From an uncultured Collinsella sp. (GTDB taxonomy: Bacteria > Actinomycetota > Coriobacteriia > Coriobacteriales > Coriobacteriaceae), in contig CABVAS010000116.1 of assembly GCA_902496375.1 (NCBI GenBank), positions 1-5,498 of the forward strand: a stretch of 5,498 nucleotides of DNA, in the 5' to 3' direction. Positions 5,350 through 5,498 of the stretch are shown piece after piece; positions within the stretch are counted from its first letter, which is position 1; each line of letters opens with the position of its first letter. Made by a program: the position numbers and the translations under genes. The notes below the pieces were generated by a model. It saw only the letters and a program-made list of their open reading frames with translations, was not told the DNA's origin and searched no databases.

Positions 5350-5498
5350 GCGTTTTGCCGAAGGCCTTGAGCACCGCCGTCACGGGGCCAGGCTGAAAAC
5401 GGCGGCGTACGTCGTCCAAGCGCCCGGGGATATCGATGTGCTGCGGGCAGTGACGTGCGCATTTGCCGCACTTGACGCAATTGCTCACCAGCTTGGGC
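5339..5498 (-). CDS. Ferredoxin-type aldo/keto reductase, C-terminal end (5' part outside window)
   Basis: Only the last 52 residues and the TGA stop are visible. They contain CVKCGKCARHCPQHIDIPG, a CxxCxxCxxxCP motif that ligates one 4Fe-4S cluster, followed by LDDVRRRF and a short basic tail. This arrangement, with CPQHI and a helix after a single cluster motif near the end, is typical of predicted oxidoreductases that join an aldo/keto reductase barrel to a C-terminal Fe-S domain (COG1453 type). The barrel itself is not in the window, so other proteins ending in a 4Fe-4S motif remain possible. The stop codon lies within the leader of hairpin copy 2, so the last codons are shared with that element. 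Confidence 0.72.
   Translation of the reverse strand, partial: PKLVSNCVKCGKCARHCPQHIDIPGRLDDVRRRFQPGPVTAVLKAFGKTRSS

Overview
The window looks like a piece of chromosome from a gut actinobacterium of the class Coriobacteriia, most likely a Collinsella or close relative. This is an inference from moderately high GC, strong AGGAGG-type ribosome binding sites and the gene types; no marker gene settles it. All six supported genes lie on the minus strand, so transcription runs from right to left, and the window cuts the first and the last gene.

In transcription order: (1) 5498-5339, the C-terminal tail of a ferredoxin-type aldo/keto reductase ending in one 4Fe-4S motif; (2) 5248-4229, a Gfo/Idh/MocA-family NAD(P)-dependent oxidoreductase; (3) 4084-3218, endonuclease IV (nfo) with all nine expected metal ligands; (4) 3070-2210, a family 3 amino-acid-binding lipoprotein; (5) 2092-731, an amino acid ABC permease carrying an unusual exported N-terminal domain; (6) 718-1, the matching ATPase, lacking only its last few residues. 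Genes 4-6 form a complete polar amino acid importer. A sigma70-like promoter precedes the binding protein. A strong hairpin between the binding protein and the permease probably reduces read-through, and the permease stop codon is embedded in the ATPase ribosome binding site. No gene-free stretch exceeds 300 bases; the longest is 147 bases.

The most unusual feature is a 90-base element present twice, in front of gene 2 and in front of gene 3. Each copy has a conserved CCCTTTTATA-type leader, a 63-base hairpin (23-base arms, 17-base loop), and then CTGA followed almost at once by the AGGGGG ribosome binding site of the next gene. The ends of the stem are the same in both copies, but four consecutive base pairs inside it differ with pairing kept. 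Two of the imperfections in copy 1 are G-U pairs only when read on the gene strand. This points to selection on an RNA structure in the 5' leader. A C-rich run in the leader can pair with the ribosome binding site in both copies, so translation control is a testable idea. I cannot tell whether the family is already catalogued.
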